Assembly: GCA_902788865.1 (NCBI GenBank)
Contig: CADALZ010000002.1
Span: 36,769-100,768 of the forward strand
Direction of reading: 5' to 3'
Length of the DNA stretch: 64,000 bases
Source: an uncultured Bacteroidales bacterium
Lineage (GTDB): Bacteria; Bacteroidota; Bacteroidia; Bacteroidales; Bacteroidaceae
The notes beneath the pieces were generated by a model. It did not search any database. It was not told where the DNA came from and worked only from the letters and a program-made list of their open reading frames with translations. Below, piece after piece: positions 1-8,368 of this stretch. The position numbers and the translations under genes were made by a program. Numbering within the stretch: position 1 is the stretch's first letter; every line of letters begins with the position of its first letter.

Positions 1-60
1 GTCTTCGATGGCGAGCACCTCTTCATGGAGCAATACATCGAAGGTGAGACTAAAGTCTGA
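1..60 (+). CDS. C-terminal end of an unidentified protein (partial)
   Basis: An open frame enters from the left edge and ends at TGA 58-60, giving 19 codons that finish ...YIEGETKV. It is followed 26 bases later by a strong hairpin, as expected for the end of a transcription unit. The fragment is too short to recognise a family, so no function is proposed. Confidence 0.5.
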   Translation, partial: VFDGEHLFMEQYIEGETKV

Positions 61-86
61 ACTTACACCTTATAGATTATAATAAG

Positions 87-114
87 AATGCCCCGCTCTC
101 AGAAGCGGGGCATT
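87..114. terminator. Bidirectional hairpin terminator
   Basis: A perfect 11-bp stem (AATGCCCCGCT / AGCGGGGCATT) with a 6-base loop lies between the partial rightward gene and the leftward phosphatase gene. Both flanks are AT-rich but lack a long pure T run, so it fits a shared terminator for two converging units. Confidence 0.7.
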
Positions 115-142
115 CTCATTTATTTCAATTTCAGTTATTTCA

Positions 143-1561
143 TTAATTAGTGAACTTATATCCAGCAGCCTTGGCAATATTGCGAGCAATGTCGATATTG
201 TCCACCTTGCCATTCATGAACAGGTTGGCACCAGCACCAACTACATAGACAGGCACATAGCCAGCTGTATGGCCGCCAGTGGTCCATGCGATGTGTGCCG
301 ATTTTGCCAGCACGAGTTTTGCTGCAGTGGCCATAGGATCTGTAGAAGAATAAAGACTCTGGTCAAATCTGATATTATTGTTCACGAAAGATTCTTCGTA
401 TGCATCTCTCAGTTGGCGCTCTTCAGCCCAAGTGAGCTTCACCTTATCGAAGAAGCCGAAATTCTCTGTCAGCAAAGCCTTCACACCTTCCCATGAAGCA
501 TCTCTCTGATGGTCGCGACGATAATCGGTCACCTTCTTTGAGAATTCCTCGATAGAGCACTTCTGACTCTTGAAGTTCTCCAGATAGAGCCAATAATTAG
601 AATTACCCAAGGCAAAGCCACCAGTCTCATGGTCGGCAGAAATCACGATCAGCGTCTCTTTAGGATGCTTCTTATAGAATTCGTATGCCACCTTCACGGC
701 CTCATCCATGTCGATAACCTCCTCAAAAGCAGCACCAGCATCGTTGGCATGGCATGCCCAGTCTATTTTACCACCCTCTACCATAAGGAAGAATCCTTTG
801 CTCTTCTTGTCCTTAGTCAGGAAGTCGATAGCACTCTCAGTGATCTGCTTCAGTGTGAGGTCGCCAGGCTTGCGATCGATGGCGTATGGCAGACAATCCA
901 CGCGTGTAGCGCCCTCTGGCTGTACTAGAATCATCTTATCTGTAGTGGCAGCCTTAGCCTTATATTCATCTATGCCATGTGCTATCACATAGCCAGCTGC
1001 ATCAATCATTGGGTAGATGCTGGGAGCAGGCTTGCCATCGATGGTCTGCTCTGGACGCAGGAAACCACTTCCTGCGAAGAAATCGAAACCAGACTTTGGC
1101 AGGTCTGTGGCTATCTCATAGTACATCTGGCGACGCTCCTGATGTGCATAGAAGCTGGCAGGCGTAGCATGGTCGATGCTTACTGAAGTTGCCACGCCTA
1201 CTTTCTTACCTGCTTTCTTGGCCATTTCTGCAATTGTCTCTATCCTATTCTTATCTTTATCCACGCCGATGGCAGAATTATAGGTCTTTACACCCGTTGC
1301 CAATGCCGTACCACCAGCAGCAGAGTCGGTAATAGGATTGGAAGAAGAATAAGTGGCAGCCACCGTAGCCACAGGGAAAGAAGGGAAGAGCAATGGCTCT
1401 ATGCCGATGCGTCCTTGATTGGCAGCGATGTACATCTCCGTACCATTGATCTGGTTCACTCCCATGCCATCACCTATAAAATAAAACACATATTTAGCCT
1501 GCTGAGCCTGCACATTCAGGGCAAACAGGGCAATAAACAACAAATAAGCAAATCTTTTCAT
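143..1561 (-). CDS. phoA: Alkaline phosphatase, secreted
   Basis: Hydrolyses phosphate monoesters in the periplasm. From the chosen start the protein is 472 residues with a signal peptide (about 1-20, ending VQAQ), the metal-binding GDGMG at 30-34, the nucleophile motif TDSAAGGTALATG with Ser80, the later ADHETGG metal motif and a C-terminal TGGHTAGYVP motif. This is the full alkaline phosphatase superfamily set. The frame stays open to 1585, but the promoter at 1590-1621 would place the transcript start near 1584, and AGAGGAT sits just before the ATG at 1559-1561, so the shorter start is preferred. The gene symbol reflects family membership; substrate preference cannot be read from sequence. 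Confidence 0.9.
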   Translation of the reverse strand: MKRFAYLLFIALFALNVQAQQAKYVFYFIGDGMGVNQINGTEMYIAANQGRIGIEPLLFPSFPVATVAATYSSSNPITDSAAGGTALATGVKTYNSAIGVDKDKNRIETIAEMAKKAGKKVGVATSVSIDHATPASFYAHQERRQMYYEIATDLPKSGFDFFAGSGFLRPEQTIDGKPAPSIYPMIDAAGYVIAHGIDEYKAKAATTDKMILVQPEGATRVDCLPYAIDRKPGDLTLKQITESAIDFLTKDKKSKGFFLMVEGGKIDWACHANDAGAAFEEVIDMDEAVKVAYEFYKKHPKETLIVISADHETGGFALGNSNYWLYLENFKSQKCSIEEFSKKVTDYRRDHQRDASWEGVKALLTENFGFFDKVKLTWAEERQLRDAYEESFVNNNIRFDQSLYSSTDPMATAAKLVLAKSAHIAWTTGGHTAGYVPVYVVGAGANLFMNGKVDNIDIARNIAKAAGYKFTN

Positions 1562-1589
1562 ATCCTCTATTAAAATTAGTTTCATAAGA

Positions 1590-1621
1590 CAAAGATAAGG
1601 ATATTAATCCGAATCCGCAAA
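1590..1621 (-). promoter_or_regulatory. Bacteroidota-type promoter for the phosphatase gene
   Basis: On the minus strand TTTG (1621-1618) is followed after exactly 20 bases by TATCTTTG (1597-1590). This matches the TTTG/TAnnTTTG consensus and gives a leader of about 20 bases before the ATG at 1561. Confidence 0.75.
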
Positions 1622-1924
1622 CATGCACGTAAAAATAAAAGGCACAAACACTTACAAAATCATTCAATATTTAGAACAAATAAAAAAACAATTGAAACTT
1701 CTACGCATTTTTTTTGGAAAAATATTTCCATATTTCAATCAAAATGCATTATATTTGTATGAGATTTGTTTTGAACAAAGCCCCATTTAATGGGCGTTTC
1801 CGTTTATTAGGAATGAAAAAGCGTTTATAATGATTATATAAGTCACGCTATTTATTTCGATTCTACGGAGAATTGCAGGTAAGACAACCCTATTTATAGA
1901 TAATTATATAATACTGAATCTAAA
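1622..1924. other. Intergenic region and long leader before the HU gene
   Basis: No gene is seen. TATATTTG at 1750-1757 fits a -7 element for the rightward HU gene and would give a leader of roughly 160 bases, although no matching TTTG lies at the usual distance. The leader contains a small hairpin near 1780-1797 (GCC(C)CAT / ATGGGC) and is otherwise AT-rich. Confidence 0.45.
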
Positions 1925-2206
1925 ATGAATAAATTTAATTTTGTAAAGGAATTGGCAAAGCGACTTAACTGCAATGACTATGTGGCTAAGCATTTTGTTG
2001 ATGAGTACAACAAACTCATTGTTGAGAAAATGTGTGAAGGTGAAGAAGTGAAGCTTCAGTACTTTGGAAAATTCATCCCTCATCGTCAGCCACAGCGTCC
2101 TGGCCGTGACCCGAGAAACGGTGAGTTCCATGAGATTCCAGAACGCACTACCATCAAGTTTAAGGTCAGCGCTAACGTCCTGAAGCAAATGAATCCAGAC
2201 GAATAA
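1925..2206 (+). CDS. HU/IHF family DNA-binding protein
   Basis: A 93-residue nucleoid protein of the HU/IHF family. It begins MNKFNFVKELAKRLN, the helical dimerisation part, and contains the beta-arm segment around residues 50-75 (GKFIPHRQPQRPGRDPRNGE) that inserts into the minor groove. The arm has the RxGRDPRNGE signature typical of HU proteins. It is encoded alone, between its own long leader and a long hairpin downstream. Members bend and compact DNA non-specifically; which of the several HU paralogues of this phylum it represents cannot be told. Confidence 0.9.
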   Translation: MNKFNFVKELAKRLNCNDYVAKHFVDEYNKLIVEKMCEGEEVKLQYFGKFIPHRQPQRPGRDPRNGEFHEIPERTTIKFKVSANVLKQMNPDE

Positions 2207-2237
2207 GATTCTGGACTTTCATACATACCAAGGCCTA

Positions 2238-2301
2238 TTGCATTGCAAATCCGAGATGGATGTAAGAAGATGCTTACACCCAAAGGATTTGTAATGCAAT
2301 A
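2238..2301 (+). ncRNA. Long structured 3' element after the HU gene
   Basis: Arms at 2238-2253 and 2286-2301 pair over 16 bp; the only non-Watson-Crick pair is G2246 with T2293, which is a G-U wobble in plus-strand RNA but an A-C mismatch in minus-strand RNA. Inside it a second stem forms (TGTAAG 2262-2267 with CTTACA 2274-2279). This suggests an RNA structure made from the HU transcript: a 3' UTR stabiliser, an unusual terminator or a small RNA. No T run follows. Confidence 0.45.
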
Positions 2302-2412
2302 TTTATATACTCCCTCCCTCTATCTAATGCCTCCCTTCGATAGGCAAAATATACGCTACGCCTCATAGTTTACACGATATTGAGAGTTATTTCAAGCAAA
2401 ATGCCCACAAGT

Positions 2413-2443
2413 TTTGCTTTTACGTCAATTTGCACTATCTTTG
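2413..2443 (+). promoter_or_regulatory. Promoter of pta-ackA
   Basis: TTTG (2413-2416), 19 bases, then TATCTTTG (2436-2443), a full match to the Bacteroidota consensus. It lies 47 bases before the pta ATG. Confidence 0.75.
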
Positions 2444-2490
2444 TAAGCAATTAAAACAATCTTTACAATAACAATAAATCGTATACAACA

Positions 2491-3510
2491 ATGAGTAAAC
2501 TAATCGAAGGAATTATTGAGCGTGCCAAGGCTAATCGCCAACGCATCGTGCTTCCCGAAGCAACCGAAGAGCGCACACTGAAAGCTGCAGATCATGTATT
2601 GGCCGATGGCATCGCTGACATTGTTCTGATAGGCAACCCAGCAGAGATTCACGCCCTGGCTGAGAAGCATAATCTGAAAAATATAGATAAGGCTACTCTT
2701 ATCGATCCACTCAACAATCCGAAGTCAGAGGAATATGCCACCCTGCTTGCTGAGCTCCGCAAGAAAAAGGGAATGACCATCGAAGAGGCTCGCGAACTGG
2801 TGAAGAATCCGCTCTATCTGGGCTGTATGATTATCAAGACAGGTGAGGCCGATGGCCAGATTTCTGGCGCTCTGAGCACCACTGCAGAGACCCTGCGTCC
2901 TGCCTTGCAGATCATCAAATGCACCCCTGGCATCACATGCGTGAGCGGTGCCATGCTGCTGATCACCAAGCAGCCACAGTATGGCGAAGACGGCGTATTG
3001 GTAGTGGGCGACGTGGCCGTGACTCCTATGCCAGATGCCTCACAGTTGGCACAGATTGCTGTATGTACGGCACAGACAGCCAAGGCCGTAGGTGGCTTTG
3101 CAGACCCACGCGTAGCCATGCTAAGCTTCTCCACAAAGGGTTCGGCTTCTCATGAGGTAGTAGATAAGGTGGTGGAAGCCACCAAGATTGCCAAGGAGAT
3201 GGATCCTACGCTGAAGGTGGATGGCGAATTGCAGGCAGATGCTGCATTGGTGCCTTCTGTGGGCAACAAGAAGGCTCCTGGCAGTGAGATAGCCGGAAAG
3301 GCCAATGTGCTGGTATTCCCTTGCCTCGAAGTGGGCAATATTGCCTACAAGATGGTGCAGCGTCTGGGTGATGCTGTGGCACTCGGTCCTATCCTTCAGG
3401 GTATTGCACGCCCAGTAAACGACCTCAGCCGTGGTTGCTCCGTAGATGACATCTACTACATGGTAGCCATCACCGCATGCCAGGCTCAGGCAGCTAAAGC
3501 TAACAAATAA
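2491..3510 (+). CDS. pta: Phosphate acetyltransferase
   Basis: Interconverts acetyl-CoA and acetyl phosphate in the cytoplasm. The 339-residue protein is the short, catalytic-domain-only form. It opens with the family pattern SKLIEGIIERAKANRQRIVLPEA and carries the conserved motifs GALSTTAETLRPALQII, DVAVTPMPDASQLAQIA, SFSTKGSA and FPCLEVGNIAYKM. The start follows a consensus promoter. The acetate kinase gene follows after 13 bases, so the pair makes ATP and acetate from acetyl-CoA, a main fermentation route in anaerobic Bacteroidota. Confidence 0.96.
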   Translation: MSKLIEGIIERAKANRQRIVLPEATEERTLKAADHVLADGIADIVLIGNPAEIHALAEKHNLKNIDKATLIDPLNNPKSEEYATLLAELRKKKGMTIEEARELVKNPLYLGCMIIKTGEADGQISGALSTTAETLRPALQIIKCTPGITCVSGAMLLITKQPQYGEDGVLVVGDVAVTPMPDASQLAQIAVCTAQTAKAVGGFADPRVAMLSFSTKGSASHEVVDKVVEATKIAKEMDPTLKVDGELQADAALVPSVGNKKAPGSEIAGKANVLVFPCLEVGNIAYKMVQRLGDAVALGPILQGIARPVNDLSRGCSVDDIYYMVAITACQAQAAKANK

Positions 3511-3523
3511 AAACTACATAGAT

Positions 3524-4726
3524 ATGAAGATATTAGTACTCAATTGCGGAAGCTCCTCTATCAAATACAAGCTTTTTGATATGAGTAGCAAGGAAGTCAT
3601 CGCTTCTGGTGGTATAGAAATGATAGGCCTGGAAGGCTCATTCCTGAAGTTTGTGGCTCCTGATGGAGAGAAGAAAATCATTGAGAAAGACATCCCTGAG
3701 CATACCGTTGGCGTAGAGCTCATCTTGCAGACTCTCATAGACCCTAAGTATGGGGCCATTAAGTCACTGAATGAAATCAACGCTGTGGGACACCGCATGG
3801 TGCATGGCGGCGAGAAATTCACCGAGTCTGCCCTCCTCACACCTGAAGTGCTGGAGGCTTTCGAGGCTTGCAACGACCTCGCTCCGCTGCACAATCCTGC
3901 CAACCTCAAGGGTGTGGCTGCCGTGAAGGCCATTCTACCAGACATCCCACAGGTAGGTGTGTTTGATACTGCTTTCCATCAGACCATGCCCGACTATGCA
4001 TACCTCTATGCGCTGCCATACGAGTATTATGAGAAGTACCAGATCCGCCGCTATGGTTTCCACGGCACCTCTCACCGCTTCGTAAGCCAGCACGTATGCG
4101 AAATGCTGGGCACTACACCAGAGGGAAAGAAAATCATCACTTGCCACATAGGCAATGGTGCTTCCATCGCAGCCATCAAGGATGGTAAGGTGATAGACAC
4201 CTCTATGGGTCTCACCCCACTGGAAGGCCTTATCATGGGTACACGCTGTGGCGATGTAGATGGCGGTGTGGTGACTTACCTGCAAGACAAGCTTGGCGTA
4301 GATGCGCACCGCATGAGTGCCATCCTCAACAAGAAGAGCGGTATGCTTGGCTTGACTGGCATTTCCAGCGACATGCGCTCTATCGAGGAGGCCTACAACA
4401 AGGGCAACCAGAAGGCTATCACGGCTACCAATGCCTACATCTACCGCATCAAGAAGTATATCGGTGCCTATACCGCTGCTTTGGGTGGCGTAGATATCAT
4501 CGTCTTCACGGGTGGCGTGGGTGAGAATCAGGCCAGCATCCGCTCTGGAGCCGTGTCTGGCATGGATTACCTGAACGTAAAGGTGGACGATAAGCTGAAT
4601 GCCGAGACTCGTCTGGGCAAGGAGGGTGTCATCTCTACACCAGATTCCAAGGTGAAGGTCGTGGTGGTTTGCACGGATGAGGAGCTGATGATTGCTCAAG
4701 ACACCGTGAACATCCTGAATAAGTAA
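3524..4726 (+). CDS. ackA: Acetate kinase
   Basis: Converts acetyl phosphate and ADP to acetate and ATP. The 400-residue protein has the N-terminal phosphate-binding signature (KILVLNCGSSSIKYKLF), the family motif HRMVHGGEKF, FDTAFHQTMP, RRYGFHGTSHRFV and the nucleotide-binding GGVDIIVFTGGVGEN. Length is normal for the ASKHA acetate kinases. It is co-transcribed with pta and ends 28 bases before a strong intrinsic terminator. Confidence 0.97.
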   Translation: MKILVLNCGSSSIKYKLFDMSSKEVIASGGIEMIGLEGSFLKFVAPDGEKKIIEKDIPEHTVGVELILQTLIDPKYGAIKSLNEINAVGHRMVHGGEKFTESALLTPEVLEAFEACNDLAPLHNPANLKGVAAVKAILPDIPQVGVFDTAFHQTMPDYAYLYALPYEYYEKYQIRRYGFHGTSHRFVSQHVCEMLGTTPEGKKIITCHIGNGASIAAIKDGKVIDTSMGLTPLEGLIMGTRCGDVDGGVVTYLQDKLGVDAHRMSAILNKKSGMLGLTGISSDMRSIEEAYNKGNQKAITATNAYIYRIKKYIGAYTAALGGVDIIVFTGGVGENQASIRSGAVSGMDYLNVKVDDKLNAETRLGKEGVISTPDSKVKVVVVCTDEELMIAQDTVNILNK

Positions 4727-4754
4727 GCCTGAGAAGAGAGTCTTCTCAAACGAT

Positions 4755-4785
4755 AATCCCCGCTCTTGCAAGCGGGGATTTTTTT
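4755..4785 (+). terminator. Intrinsic terminator of pta-ackA
   Basis: A 10-bp perfect stem AATCCCCGCT / AGCGGGGATT (4755-4764 and 4771-4780) with a 6-base loop is followed directly by a run of T ending at 4785. Confidence 0.92.
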
Positions 4786-4862
4786 ATGCTCAGGCGATGA
4801 ACATTTATGCTCACCGTTGTGGTCATTTTTGCTCACAGCAGTGAGCATAGAGGCGCATCGCC
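4786..4862. repeat. Nested TGCTCA repeats between ackA and cdaA
   Basis: TGCTCA occurs in direct orientation three times at about 21-22 base spacing (near 4787, 4808 and 4830), and once inverted (GTGAGCA, 4841-4847). Nested inverted pairs result: TATGCTCAC (4806-4814) with GTGAGCATA (4841-4849), GCTCAC/GTGAGC (4831-4846), and an outer GGCGATG (4793-4799) with CATCGCC (4856-4862). It may serve as a terminator for leftward cdaA transcripts or as a protein site. Confidence 0.4.
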
Positions 4863-4874
4863 GTGAAACGCTCC

Positions 4875-5639
4875 TTATTCTTCGGCAGTGAGGAAGCTTT
4901 CCAACTGCTCTGCGTTGAGGTTCAGGTGGAACTCTCCTCGATGGGCCACGGAGATGCCGCCTGTTTCTTCAGAAACAATGATGCAAAGCGCATCTGATGC
5001 CTGTGACATGCCCAAAGCGGCACGATGACGCAAGCCCAATTCCTTGGGTATGTCAAGGTTGTGCGAGACTGGCAAGATGCAACCAGCAGCCTCGATGCGC
5101 TTCTTCCGAATCACCATGGCACCATCATGCAGCGGACTGTTCTTGAAGAAGATGTTCTCTATCAGTCGCTGATTGATGTTGGCATCGATCACATCCCCCG
5201 TCCTGATGATGTCATCCAAAGGGAAATCACGCTCTATCACGATAAGCGCTCCCACCTTCCCCTTTGCCATGCTGATGCAAGCCATCACGATGGGCATGAT
5301 GTCTTCGTGCATGGGCTTCGATTTCTTGTTGCGCATCAAGAACTTCACGAAAGCACTGGCATTGTGGTGAGAACCCAGATTCAGCAAGAAACGGCGTATC
5401 TCATCTTGGAAAATCACGATGATGGCCAGCACACCCACACTGACCAACTTGTCCATGATGGAGCCCAGCAGTCGCATGTCGAGCACCTGCGTCACCACCA
5501 GCCAAACCAGGATGAAAACCATGATGCCCACGAAAATGTTGATGGAGCCCGACGACTTCATCACCTTATAGGTGTAATAGAGCAACACTGCCACCAGCAG
5601 TATGTCTAAGAAATCTTTAATGGTAAAATCGAAAAACAC
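4875..5639 (-). CDS. cdaA: Membrane diadenylate cyclase CdaA (DacA type)
   Basis: Makes c-di-AMP from two ATP. The 254-residue protein has three predicted membrane segments within residues 10-80 and then the DAC domain. The diagnostic catalytic motifs are present: DGA at 172-174 (SPLHDGAMVI) and RHR at 204-206 (GLRHRAALG). It is the CdaA architecture, not the DNA-scanning DisA form. It starts 7 bases after the folP stop, so the two genes form an operon. c-di-AMP typically controls potassium and cell wall homeostasis. Confidence 0.93.
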   Translation of the reverse strand: MFFDFTIKDFLDILLVAVLLYYTYKVMKSSGSINIFVGIMVFILVWLVVTQVLDMRLLGSIMDKLVSVGVLAIIVIFQDEIRRFLLNLGSHHNASAFVKFLMRNKKSKPMHEDIMPIVMACISMAKGKVGALIVIERDFPLDDIIRTGDVIDANINQRLIENIFFKNSPLHDGAMVIRKKRIEAAGCILPVSHNLDIPKELGLRHRAALGMSQASDALCIIVSEETGGISVAHRGEFHLNLNAEQLESFLTAEE

Positions 5640-5646
5640 TTGCCTC

Positions 5647-6498
5647 TTATTTTGTTGGTTGATACTTAGTTATTTCCTCATAGATGCGCACGGCCTCCAC
5701 AGCAGGCTTCACATCATGCACTCGCAGGATATCTGCGCCACGTTCCAGTGCCGCCATGTGCAGAGCCGTGGTGCCATTCAGTGCCTCTTCAGGACGGATG
5801 TCCAGCAGTCGCCAAATCATCGACTTGCGCGAAACGCCCACCAGTAGGGGCAACTCAAACACTTGGAAATCCTCCAAGTGCGCCATCAGTTCATAATTCT
5901 GCGCCACCGTCTTGCTGAATCCGAAGCCTGGATCCAAGATGATGTCATGCACGCCCACGCTCCGAAGTTGCGCCACCTTAGCTGCCAGTGCCTTGATGGT
6001 ATCGGCTGTCACATCTGCATAGGTGTGGTGCTGATGCATGCTATCCACCTCGCCCTGAATATACATTAATATATAAGGTGTACGCAGCAGGGCAACGGTG
6101 GCGTACATCTGCGGATCAAACGTTCCTCCAGAGATGTCGTTTACCATGCCCACGCCAAATTCCTCCACACACATGCGTGCCACATCGGCCCTGAAGGTAT
6201 CCACAGAGACTACCGCTTGCGGAGCGACCTTCCTCAGCGTTTGCAATCCCAGACGCAGACGCTTCATCTCCTCCTCGGCACTGACCATCGCGGCATCTGG
6301 GCGTGTAGAGCAGGCTCCCACATCGATGATGTCGGCCCCTTCAGAGAGGAGTTGCTCCACCCTTGCAGCCACATCGCTCTCCGTCTGCATCCGACTGGCT
6401 TCATAGAACGAGTCGGGCGTCACGTTCAGAATCCCCATCACCAAGGGGCGTTCCAGCGTGAGTAACTGTCCGTTTATGTTGAGCGTATTCCACTTCAT
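5647..6498 (-). CDS. folP: Dihydropteroate synthase
   Basis: Joins p-aminobenzoate to hydroxymethyl-dihydropterin diphosphate in folate synthesis. From the chosen ATG the protein is 283 residues, a usual length. It has the first signature MGILNVTPDSF at 21-31, then DVGACSTRP (the phosphate and pABA loop), VSVDTF, NDISGG, DPGFGFSKT and GVSRKSM. The frame stays open to 6537, but TACATTTG at 6525-6532 looks like the -7 promoter element, which would put the upstream start codons outside or at the very start of the transcript. Confidence 0.93.
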   Translation of the reverse strand: MKWNTLNINGQLLTLERPLVMGILNVTPDSFYEASRMQTESDVAARVEQLLSEGADIIDVGACSTRPDAAMVSAEEEMKRLRLGLQTLRKVAPQAVVSVDTFRADVARMCVEEFGVGMVNDISGGTFDPQMYATVALLRTPYILMYIQGEVDSMHQHHTYADVTADTIKALAAKVAQLRSVGVHDIILDPGFGFSKTVAQNYELMAHLEDFQVFELPLLVGVSRKSMIWRLLDIRPEEALNGTTALHMAALERGADILRVHDVKPAVEAVRIYEEITKYQPTK

Positions 6499-6524
6499 AA
6501 GCACCACATCATACATTATTGCCA

Positions 6525-6532
6525 CAAATGTA
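6525..6532 (-). promoter_or_regulatory. -7 element for folP-cdaA
   Basis: Minus strand TACATTTG fits TAnnTTTG and lies 26 bases before the preferred folP ATG. No clear -33 TTTG is seen at standard spacing, so this is a moderate call. Confidence 0.45.
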
Positions 6533-6556
6533 ATCAAAAAAACGCTTGTATTTCGC

Positions 6557-6584
6557 TTTGATAAGAAAATAATGCCTATCTTTG
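6557..6584 (+). promoter_or_regulatory. Promoter of murF
   Basis: TATCTTTG at 6577-6584 with a TTTG at 6557-6560; the 16-base spacing is shorter than the usual 19-21. It lies 26 bases before the murF ATG and diverges from the folP promoter. Confidence 0.55.
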
Positions 6585-6610
6585 TTTATAATCCGTAAAA
6601 ATGTAAGTCT

Positions 6611-7915
6611 ATGAACAGTGATATAGAGGCATTATATGCCCACTTTCTGAAGAGCAGCGGCGTGACTACCGATAGCCGAAACTGCCCTCAAGGTTCTCTC
6701 TTCATCGCGCTGAAGGGAGCGTCATTCAACGGCAATGCCTTTGCAGCAAAAGCATTAGAGGCAGGCTGCAGCCATGTAGTGGTTGACGAAGCCGCATATT
6801 TCAAGGCCGATGACCAGCGCTATACGTTGGTGAAAGACGGCCTTCAAACCTTGCAAGCCTTGGCACGCCATCATCGCAGACTGTTGGGCACTCCCCTCAT
6901 CGGCATCACTGGCACCAATGGCAAAACCACAACCAAAGAGCTCATCGCTGCCGTGCTTCGCCAGAAATTCAACATTCTCTTTACGCAGGGCAATCTGAAC
7001 AATGCCATCGGCGTGCCCCTCACCGTGCTGAGGCTTAAGAAGGAGCACCAGATGGGTGTGATAGAGATGGGAGCCAGCCATCCTGGCGACATCAAGGAAC
7101 TGGTGGACATTGCAGAGCCCGATTTTGGCATCATCACCAACGTAGGGAAGGCGCACCTCCTGGGCTTCGGCTCTTTCGAGGGGGTCATCCATACCAAAGG
7201 CGAGCTTTACGACTTCCTGAGAGCCAAAGAGAACGCCACCATCTTTATCGACCATGAAAACCCTTACCTGCAAGGCATCGCGCAGGGACTTACCCATATA
7301 GAATACGGCACATCCGAAGGCCTTTACGTCACTGGACGCGTCACGGGCAATTCGCCTTTCTTGGCGCTGGAGTGGAAAGGCAAGCAGAGTGCGGCATGGC
7401 AGAAGGTGCAAACCCAACTGATTGGTTCTTACAACTTTACCAATGCCTTGGCTGCCATCACCATTGGTTGCTACTTCGGAGTGTCACCTACCCAAATCAA
7501 TGCGGCCTTGGAAGGCTATGCCCCACAGAACAATCGTTCGCAGCTTCAGCGCACAGAGCGAAACACCCTCATCATCGATGCCTACAATGCCAACCCCACC
7601 AGCATGCAAGCTGCCTTGGAAAATTTCTCACAGATGCAGGCCGACCATAAGATGCTGATACTGGGACAGATGGGCGAACTTGGCGCAGAGAGTGAGGCGG
7701 AGCATCAGCGCGTAGTGGATTACATCGACCAGTGCGACTTTGAGGAGGTGCTGCTGGTTGGCGAGCAATTTGGCAAGACACGCCACGCCTACCCCACTTA
7801 CCCAGACACGCCAGCCCTGATAGCTGCCCTGCAGCAACTTCAGCCTGCTGGAAAGACCATCCTTATCAAGGGGTCTAACAGCAATAAGCTCAGCACTGTG
7901 GTGGATTATCTCTAA
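6611..7915 (+). CDS. murF: UDP-MurNAc-tripeptide:D-Ala-D-Ala ligase
   Basis: Adds D-Ala-D-Ala to the UDP-MurNAc tripeptide, the last cytoplasmic step of peptide-stem assembly. The 434-residue protein starts with the MurF-type substrate domain (VTTDSRNCPQGSLFIALKG), has the ATP loop TGTNGKTT at 100-107, the central GNLNNAIGVPL and IEMGASHPGDI motifs specific to MurF, and DAYNANPTSM in the C-terminal domain. It sits apart from the main dcw cluster at 50-64 kb, where murE and mraY are adjacent without it. Its last 26 bases overlap the convergent vanZ-like gene. Confidence 0.95.
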   Translation: MNSDIEALYAHFLKSSGVTTDSRNCPQGSLFIALKGASFNGNAFAAKALEAGCSHVVVDEAAYFKADDQRYTLVKDGLQTLQALARHHRRLLGTPLIGITGTNGKTTTKELIAAVLRQKFNILFTQGNLNNAIGVPLTVLRLKKEHQMGVIEMGASHPGDIKELVDIAEPDFGIITNVGKAHLLGFGSFEGVIHTKGELYDFLRAKENATIFIDHENPYLQGIAQGLTHIEYGTSEGLYVTGRVTGNSPFLALEWKGKQSAAWQKVQTQLIGSYNFTNALAAITIGCYFGVSPTQINAALEGYAPQNNRSQLQRTERNTLIIDAYNANPTSMQAALENFSQMQADHKMLILGQMGELGAESEAEHQRVVDYIDQCDFEEVLLVGEQFGKTRHAYPTYPDTPALIAALQQLQPAGKTILIKGSNSNKLSTVVDYL

Positions 7916-8294
7916 AAAACCTGCTGCGTACCCAGAAGTAGCACACCGCCGTACCAGCCAAAGCACCTAACGTGTTGAAAATGAAGTCGGCCCAATCGCC
8001 GCTTCTGGTAGTGGTGGCATACGCCTGCAGCAGTTCCACTACCCCGCTATAGACTATCGGGAACACCATAGCCCCCACAAGGCCACGCGCCATGGGGGCT
8101 TTTCTGTTTCTATAAGCACGGAGAAACTCTATCCAAATCACAGACGACAAAGTGAAGTACATGCAGAAGTGCACGAACTTGTCAAAGTTGGAGATCTCAT
8201 CCAACTGTGTCTTCGGAGGGGTGAAGAACGACAGATAGGTGATAACCAAGATCAGTCCTACAGACAGAGGAAAATTTTTCAGAATCCACTTCAT
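7890..8294 (-). CDS. VanZ-like membrane protein
   Basis: A 134-residue protein with four predicted membrane segments and the VanZ family pattern: an N-terminal helix, DKFVHFCMYFTLSSV in the second segment, VVELLQAY in the third and DWADFIFNTLGALAG before the fourth. Family members range from teicoplanin resistance factors to proteins of unknown role, so no resistance function is claimed. The 3' end overlaps murF by 26 bases in convergent orientation. A TATATTTG -7 element lies at 8315-8322. Confidence 0.8.
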   Translation of the reverse strand: MKWILKNFPLSVGLILVITYLSFFTPPKTQLDEISNFDKFVHFCMYFTLSSVIWIEFLRAYRNRKAPMARGLVGAMVFPIVYSGVVELLQAYATTTRSGDWADFIFNTLGALAGTAVCYFWVRSRFFRDNPPQC

Positions 8295-8314
8295 AAGCTA
8301 AGATTTTACGGATG

Positions 8315-8351
8315 CAAATATAGAAAAATTCATTTATTATGCCTATCTTTG
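8315..8351. promoter_or_regulatory. Back-to-back promoters: vanZ-like (-) and NSS transporter (+)
   Basis: CAAATATA at 8315-8322 reads TATATTTG on the minus strand for the vanZ-like gene. TATCTTTG at 8344-8351 serves the rightward transporter gene. The second site decides the transporter start: an in-frame ATG at 8339 lies upstream of it and cannot be in the mRNA. Confidence 0.6.
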
Positions 8352-8368
8352 CGCGAAATTATTACAAA

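Noticed and set aside
3935-4771. A 278-codon open frame antisense to ackA
   Set aside because: It begins in the ackA terminator and mirrors a highly conserved gene; no independent evidence.
7890-8294. Glycopeptide resistance function for the VanZ-like gene
   Set aside because: VanZ-like proteins are widespread without resistance, and no other van gene is present.
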